This document shows, one piece after another, positions 44,177-48,400 of a stretch of DNA of 48,400 nucleotides. The stretch is from positions 1 to 48,400 of the forward strand of contig NZ_QZVS01000066.1 in assembly GCF_003602235.1 (NCBI RefSeq), written 5' to 3'. The DNA is from Cryobacterium melibiosiphilum. GTDB taxonomy: Bacteria; Actinomycetota; Actinomycetes; Actinomycetales; Microbacteriaceae. The first letter of the stretch is position 1. The number at the start of each line of letters is the position of its first letter. The position numbers were made by a program, and so were the translations under genes. Below the pieces are notes generated by a model. The model was not told where the DNA came from. It did no database searches and saw only the letters and a list, made by a program, of their open reading frames with translations.

Positions 44177-44213
44177 CTCCTTCCACCAGGTGGCGCTCAC
44201 ATGGTGGAAGGAG
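44177..44213 (-). promoter_or_regulatory. Hairpin sequestering the istA ribosome-binding site
   Basis: CTCCTTCCACCA (44177-44188) and TGGTGGAAGGAG (44202-44213) are perfect 12-bp arms with a 13-base loop. In minus-strand transcripts the 3' arm contains GGAAGGAG, the Shine-Dalgarno of istA eight bases from its ATG. The structure can form only in transcripts that start outside, which fits the known strategy of insertion sequences for blocking transposase synthesis from external promoters. Confidence 0.7.
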
Positions 44214-44276
44214 CTTTTCAGGTGGGGCTCAACCACGCCGGTAGTGGGGCTGAACGATGCAAGTCACGTGTCTGAA

Positions 44277-44295
44277 CAGTGGGGCTCAACCGCAC
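44277..44295. repeat. IS21-type element, right terminal inverted repeat core
   Basis: Inverted copy of the 19-base left core at 41792-41810. Two further GTGGGGCT motifs (44222-44229, 44253-44260) lie inside the end, and an outer relative runs to about 44310 (GGTGCCCA). Confidence 0.8.
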
Positions 44296-44355
44296 CATAG
44301 ATGGTGCCCATCGAAGCCAATATTCAATAACCACACCGAAGCCTCTACAGCCAGC

Positions 44356-44916
44356 TCAGTCCCCGGCGCGGAGGTAGACGTAAACGGTTTCCCGGCTGAT
44401 CCCAAACTCACGAGCAAGCACAGACTTCGGCACACCCGCGGCAGCCTTCTCACGCAGCTCAGCCGCACGGGCCATGTCGAGTGACGGGGTACGACCGCGG
44501 TAGACGCCACGCTTCTTCGCCAGGGTAATTCCCTCGCGCTGGCGTTCACGGATCAAAGACCGCTCAAACTCAGCAAACGCCCCCATAACGTTCAAAAGCA
44601 GATTCGCCATCGCGTTGTCATCGCCCGTGAACGTGAGCTGCTCTTTCACGAACTCAACCCGGACCTTCTTCGCCGTGAGCCGGCGCACGATCAAGCGAAG
44701 GTCATCGAGGTTGCGGGCCAACCGGTCCATGGAGTGCACGAGAACGGTATCGCCGTCCCGAACGAACTTGATCATCTCCTCCAGCTGGGGCCGGTTCTGA
44801 TCCTTCCCTGACGCCTTATCCTCAAACACCCGGTCGACGTCGACGCCAGCAAGCTGACGGATGGTGTTCTGATCGAGAGTGCTGACTCGCACATATCCAA
44901 CTCGCTGACCCGTCAC
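44356..44916 (-). CDS. Tn3-type serine resolvase/recombinase
   Basis: Site-specific serine recombinase of 186 residues that resolves cointegrates or dimers. Catalytic Ser12 lies in YVRVSTLDQNT; Arg residues lie in HSMDRLARNLDD; helix E (MGAFAEFERSLIRERQREG) and a C-terminal helix-turn-helix (SVLAREFGISRETVYVYL) are complete. Length and layout are those of plasmid and Tn3 resolvases. It reads away from the restriction-modification gene, with a 280-bp region holding dyad repeats, the likely res site. It may serve multimer resolution of the replicon or be left from a transposon; no Tn3 transposase is in the window. Confidence 0.92.
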   Translation of the reverse strand: MTGQRVGYVRVSTLDQNTIRQLAGVDVDRVFEDKASGKDQNRPQLEEMIKFVRDGDTVLVHSMDRLARNLDDLRLIVRRLTAKKVRVEFVKEQLTFTGDDNAMANLLLNVMGAFAEFERSLIRERQREGITLAKKRGVYRGRTPSLDMARAAELREKAAAGVPKSVLAREFGISRETVYVYLRAGD

Positions 44917-44936
44917 GGGGCTCTCCTACCTGTTTT

Positions 44937-45003
44937 GTCAGATTGAAGTCATAGACCCCGTCAGAAGGGGTGTCTACCAATCAGAATCTGATCCTATCCT
45001 GAC
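44937..45003. promoter_or_regulatory. Candidate res site next to the resolvase gene
   Basis: The stretch is bounded by TGTCAG (44938-44943) and CTGACA (near 44998-45003) and contains further CAGA/TCTG half-site-like repeats and an imperfect dyad AGACCCC...GGGGTGTCT. Tn3 res sites consist of three such dyads directly upstream of the resolvase gene. Exact subsites are not resolved. Confidence 0.45.
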
Positions 45004-45030
45004 AATTTTTGATCAAGACGCCTGACGCCT

Positions 45031-45050
45031 AGTTGGGGTACACCCCAACT
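45031..45050. promoter_or_regulatory. 20-bp inverted repeat between resolvase and RM gene
   Basis: AGTTGGGGTACACCCCAACT has 9-bp arms around a 2-base centre. It lies 115 bp upstream of the resolvase start and 147 bp upstream of the RM start, so it may be a resolvase subsite or an operator. Two smaller dyads follow in the RM leader: TTCGCC-A-GGCGAA (45102-45114) and CTCAATTGAG (45119-45128). Confidence 0.5.
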
Positions 45051-45196
45051 TGGCGCCGGATTCGCTGACACATTGGCGTTCGGCATAGACAAATCTTTCA
45101 CTTCGCCAGGCGAATCGTCTCAATTGAGGGACTTAATGTCGTGCGTGCCAGCGCGGAGAGGCCTCAACCGCGGTGCACACCGAGATACTTAGGGAT

Positions 45197-48100
45197 ATGA
45201 ACCCTCTTTCGACGAACGCCCGCTCGTTGCTAAACGCATGGGATGCCGCGACCAGCGCTTTCGGAGCATCATGCCTTGCGAAGCTCTCTGGCCCCGGAGA
45301 CAGAGAGGCTGCCATTCGTGCACCGCTAGAGGGTTTGATTCAGCAAGCTGGGGTCCTGACAGGGCACCCTGCTGTCCTACATGACGAGGTCCGAGACGTT
45401 GAGCGCCGGGTGCGCCCTGACTACGGCGTTTCTGTCGGAAAGGTGATGCGCGGCTATATCGAAGTCAAAGCCCCGGGAAGGAAGATCGATCCTGACCAAA
45501 TGACGGGCCATGACCTCGAGCAGTGGGAGAGACAGCGAGATCTGCCGAATCTGATTTACACAAACGGCACAAGGTGGCGTTTGTACCGCGACGGCGAATT
45601 CATCGACGAGGCGCTTCTGACCGAACTCGAACTAACCGAAATCGGTGCGGGGCTCCGGTCAAACCCGAAATTCGAGGGTATTCTCCGCGCCTTTCTCGCA
45701 TGGAAGCCTGACCCCATCGTGTCGGTCAATGCCCTAGTGCGCGCGATCGCGCCGCTCACGCGCCTGCTACGCGGCGAGGTCCTTGACCAACTCGTCGGGG
45801 AACGGAAGGCCGTAAGCGCGGGGGCAAAAGAAGAAGATCAGCCCTTCATTGGACTTGCCCGGGATTGGCGGCGCTTGTTGTTCCCACAGGCAGACGACAA
45901 GAAGTTTGCGGATGGGTATGCACAGGCCGTCACCTTCGCTCTACTGCTCGCCCGAACCTCTGGGATTGAATTCGAGGGTCGCAGCCTCCACGACGTCGGC
46001 AAAGACCTCGGCGTGCAGCATTCACTTATGGGAAGGGCGTTGCAGCTGCTCATCGATGACGTAGCGGCCGACTTTAAAGTCGCCCTCGATCTGCTTGTCA
46101 CAGTGATCGGATCCGTTCGTTGGGAACGAATCCGGAAGACTCGTCGCGATGTATACCTCTATTTGTACGAGTCATTTCTCCAGGAATACGACGATGAGCT
46201 GCGACAAGCCTCAGGCACCTATTACACACCTCGCGAACTCGTTACTGAGATGGTTCGGCTCACGCAAGACGTACTCGTACAGAACGTTGGCATAGAGGAA
46301 GGTTTCTCTTCCCCCGGTGTGTTCACGATTGACCCGGCGATGGGCACCGGAACCTTTCTCCACTCCGTAGTCGAGACCGTGCGTAAACACGTTGAGGACG
46401 AGCAAGGTCCGGGCGCGGTTCCCGGGGCCATGACTGAACTCGCAGGCCGCCTCGCCGGCTTTGAGATTCAAATGGGTCCATACGCAGTTGCTGAGCTCAG
46501 GGTGGCAGAGCTTTTTGCCGACGCAGGGGCGACGCTACCTAAGGATGGTCTGAAGCTATACGTAACAGACACCCTCGATGATCCCACCGCGGACGAAACG
46601 CAGATCGCCTCCGGACTTCACACCATTGCGAACTCACGGAAGAGGGCGAACGCGATCAAGCGGAACCAAAAGGTGAACGTCATCATTGGGAATCCCCCCT
46701 ACCGTGAGCTAGCTGCTGGGCAAGGCGGCTGGGTAGAGCAAGGCACCCCGTCTCAACACGGCCCCTCAACGGCCATACTTGGCGACTTCTTAGATGGCGT
46801 GCCCGGTCGCCTGGCGGCGAAGGTCAAGAATCTCTACGTCTACTTCTGGCGATGGGCCACTTGGAAAGTGTGGGAGTCTACGCCAGCCGACGAAAGCGGT
46901 GTTGTCTGTTTCGTTACAACCTCTGGCTACGTCACGGGAACGGCATTCACCGGAATGAGGCGACATATCCGACAGCATGCCAGTGAGGGTTGGATCATCG
47001 ATCTCACCCCGGAAGGACACACACCCGATGTAGCCACCCGAATGTTTCCTGGGGTGCGCCAGCCACTTGCAATCGGAATCTTCGTGCGCCGCCCAGGGAC
47101 GTCAAGAGAAGTTCCCGCTGATTTGCACTACATCTCAGTACGCGGCCGCCGTGCCGACAAATTCACTGAGTTACAGGGACTTACTCTCGACGCCGCCGAG
47201 TGGCGTCCAGTCAGAAAAGGTTGGACAGATCCTTTCACCGCAGCCGCCACTTCGGCGTGGGACGAATGGCCAGCGGTGGACCAGCTCATGCCGTGGTACT
47301 CGCCAGGAGTATTTCCGACTCGAACCTGGGTCTACTCCCCATCTGCGTCCTGCCTAGAAGAACGCTGGACTCAACTAGTTGGCGAACCTGAGTTAGAACG
47401 CCGCCGAGTCCTCATGAAGGACACGACGGGAGCGATCAATGTGCAGTTCAAGGACATCCCAGGTCACCCGCACGCAGCTCGTCTCAATTCCATCGCATCA
47501 TTACCTGTGGATAACGCGATGGAGAAGGTCGTAACTATCGGCTTCCGTGCATTCGACCGGCAGAAGCTCATAGCCGACCCTCGCCTCATACATCGTGCCC
47601 GAGACGGCCTCTGGGCAGCCGCCGCTGTTCCCAACCAGGTATACGTGGTCGAACAGCACAGTGTGTCGATATCAGACGGACCAGCACTGCTCTTCTCGGC
47701 GCATATGCCCGACTTCCACCACTTCAATAACCGTGGAGGCCGGACCCTGCCTTTCCTCAATCCTGATGGAACCCCGAACTTTGCCCCCGGCCTATCGACA
47801 GCGCTCACGGGAAAACTCAACGCCCGAGTCGAGGCCGAAGACATCCTCGCCTATTTGGCAGCAGTGACAGCCCATCCCGCATTTACTCAGACTTTTGCCG
47901 TCGAGCTGGAAACCCCCGGTATCCGAATCCCGATCACGGCCGACGAGGTTATCTGGACCAAAGCAGTGTCTATTGGTCGGCAAGTCCTCTGGGCCCAGAC
48001 ATTTGCCCAAGCTTTCGTGGACCATCCGAATGGTAGGCCCGCGCACAAGCTCGCATACGAAAGAGGGGATTCACGGCGAGTGAGCTGTCTGGCGCCTGTA

Positions 48101-48400
48101 TCGGAACTGCCGGATGGAATGGTTTACGACGAAGAAGAGCAGGAAATTGTTCTCGGAAATGGTCGATTTGGGCCAGTCCCGCGCGCGGTGGTCGAATACG
48201 AGGTAGGAGGACGGAACGTGCTGCGATCCTGGGTCGCCTACCGGACAAAGGAACCCGCTGGCAAACGTACTTCCCCGCTGGATGACGTAAATCCAGGCTC
48301 ATGGTGTTGTCCGTCGCGTTATTTGACGGTGGCGGCGTCATCGTCGGTGACGATGTCCGGGTCTGGAAAAGCCCCGCCGGATGATTCCGGCGGGGCTTTC
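45197..48400 (+). CDS. Single-chain restriction-modification enzyme (N-6 DNA methylase with PD-(D/E)XK domain), runs off the window
   Basis: An open frame of 1068 codons with no stop from ATG 45197 (AGGGA just upstream) to the last base. The N-terminus has a PD-(D/E)XK nuclease core: Asp75, then Glu89-Val-Lys91 in YIEVKAPG. The methyltransferase follows, with motif I DPAMGTG (from Asp379) and motif IV NPPY (499-502), the adenine-N6 signature. The C-terminal part carries probable target-recognition segments and ends in RTKEP...SPLDDVNPGSW near residue 1035, which resembles the end region of type ISP/IIG-like enzymes. No helicase is seen between nuclease and methylase, unlike full LlaBIII-type enzymes, so a type IIG-like single-protein system fits better. 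After residue 1035 the sequence no longer looks like the family, and a terminator lies inside the frame. Confidence 0.88.
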   Translation, partial: MNPLSTNARSLLNAWDAATSAFGASCLAKLSGPGDREAAIRAPLEGLIQQAGVLTGHPAVLHDEVRDVERRVRPDYGVSVGKVMRGYIEVKAPGRKIDPDQMTGHDLEQWERQRDLPNLIYTNGTRWRLYRDGEFIDEALLTELELTEIGAGLRSNPKFEGILRAFLAWKPDPIVSVNALVRAIAPLTRLLRGEVLDQLVGERKAVSAGAKEEDQPFIGLARDWRRLLFPQADDKKFADGYAQAVTFALLLARTSGIEFEGRSLHDVGKDLGVQHSLMGRALQLLIDDVAADFKVALDLLVTVIGSVRWERIRKTRRDVYLYLYESFLQEYDDELRQASGTYYTPRELVTEMVRLTQDVLVQNVGIEEGFSSPGVFTIDPAMGTGTFLHSVVETVRKHVEDEQGPGAVPGAMTELAGRLAGFEIQMGPYAVAELRVAELFADAGATLPKDGLKLYVTDTLDDPTADETQIASGLHTIANSRKRANAIKRNQKVNVIIGNPPYRELAAGQGGWVEQGTPSQHGPSTAILGDFLDGVPGRLAAKVKNLYVYFWRWATWKVWESTPADESGVVCFVTTSGYVTGTAFTGMRRHIRQHASEGWIIDLTPEGHTPDVATRMFPGVRQPLAIGIFVRRPGTSREVPADLHYISVRGRRADKFTELQGLTLDAAEWRPVRKGWTDPFTAAATSAWDEWPAVDQLMPWYSPGVFPTRTWVYSPSASCLEERWTQLVGEPELERRRVLMKDTTGAINVQFKDIPGHPHAARLNSIASLPVDNAMEKVVTIGFRAFDRQKLIADPRLIHRARDGLWAAAAVPNQVYVVEQHSVSISDGPALLFSAHMPDFHHFNNRGGRTLPFLNPDGTPNFAPGLSTALTGKLNARVEAEDILAYLAAVTAHPAFTQTFAVELETPGIRIPITADEVIWTKAVSIGRQVLWAQTFAQAFVDHPNGRPAHKLAYERGDSRRVSCLAPVSELPDGMVYDEEEQEIVLGNGRFGPVPRAVVEYEVGGRNVLRSWVAYRTKEPAGKRTSPLDDVNPGSWCCPSRYLTVAASSSVTMSGSGKAPPDDSGGAF
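48368..48399. terminator. Strong intrinsic terminator at the right edge
   Basis: AAAGCCCCGCCGG (48368-48380) pairs with CCGGCGGGGCTTT (48387-48399), a 13-bp stem with a six-base loop, flanked by A on one side and T on the other, so it can work in both directions. It lies within the still open RM frame, which suggests that the real coding sequence ends before it or is fused to foreign sequence. Confidence 0.85.

Larger units (their letters stand above)
41776..44310 (-). mobile_element. IS21-family insertion sequence (istA, istB)
   Basis: About 2.5 kb element with the IS21 gene pair on the minus strand. Its termini contain an inverted repeat GTGCGGTTGAGCCCCACTG (41792-41810 and, inverted, 44277-44295), and further copies of GAGCCCCA-type repeats lie at both ends (outer copies at about 41776 and 44300), as usual for multiple transposase sites in IS21 elements. 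I could not find a convincing direct target duplication next to either end. Both genes look intact, so the element may still be active. Confidence 0.85.

Noticed and set aside
1..48400. CRISPR arrays, tRNA or rRNA genes
   Set aside because: No regularly spaced 24-37 bp repeats, no cloverleaf-like sequence with a CCA or TTC-arm pattern, and no rRNA-like conserved stretch were seen.

Overview
The window looks like a mobile replicon (plasmid or integrative element) of a high-GC Gram-positive bacterium (Actinomycetota, possibly Micrococcales). The grounds are high GC, GTG and TTG starts, stop/start overlaps (ATGA, TAATG), lipoproteins with long Ser/Pro/Asp-rich linkers, a plasmid-type ParA/RHH pair next to an NrdH-like redoxin, an HU-like protein, an IS21-family element and a Tn3-type resolvase. 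Genus and replicon type cannot be decided from the sequence.

Layout. 1-1558: partition genes behind a four-copy, 14-bp-periodic repeat, then nrdH. 1559-3970: a decaying stretch with a resolvase remnant, a lipoprotein gene, about 900 bp without a gene, an IS-end-like scrap and a truncated HNH nuclease. 3983-5959: an OLD-family ATPase/TOPRIM nuclease. 6143-35711: one leftward 13-gene biosynthetic operon of 29.6 kb. 35735-39940: a palindromic operator, a wrecked nuclease-like pseudogene, a PD-(D/E)XK protein, a fragment and a second lipoprotein. 40020-41758: HU and a DRGH-type nuclease. 41776-44310: the IS21-family element. 44356-45050: resolvase with a candidate res region. 45197 to the right edge: a very long gene for a single-chain restriction-modification enzyme with no stop codon in the window.

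The operon is the centre of the window. Its first gene encodes a 5528-residue hybrid NRPS/PKS with the order C-A-T / KS-AT-T / C-A-T / KS-(no AT)-T / C-A-T / C-like terminal domain. It is followed by a separate AT-less KS, an ACP, a glutamate-semialdehyde-type aminotransferase, a CPBP-like membrane protein without its catalytic residues, a type II thioesterase, an MFS exporter, a small membrane protein, a MacB/FtsX-type permease and its ATPase, a second ACP, a FabF-like KS and an Sfp-type phosphopantetheinyl transferase. No KR, DH, ER, epimerase or type I thioesterase domain is visible. The simplest reading is a tripeptide-polyketide made from three amino acids and malonate units, with unreduced beta-keto groups of which at least one may be transaminated to a beta-amine. 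The chain may be released by the C-like terminal domain and exported by the ABC and MFS pumps. I do not recognise the cluster as one for a known compound.

The flanks combine defence genes (OLD nuclease, PD-(D/E)XK protein, restriction-modification enzyme) with mobile-element scars, which suggests an accessory island built by repeated insertion and deletion.
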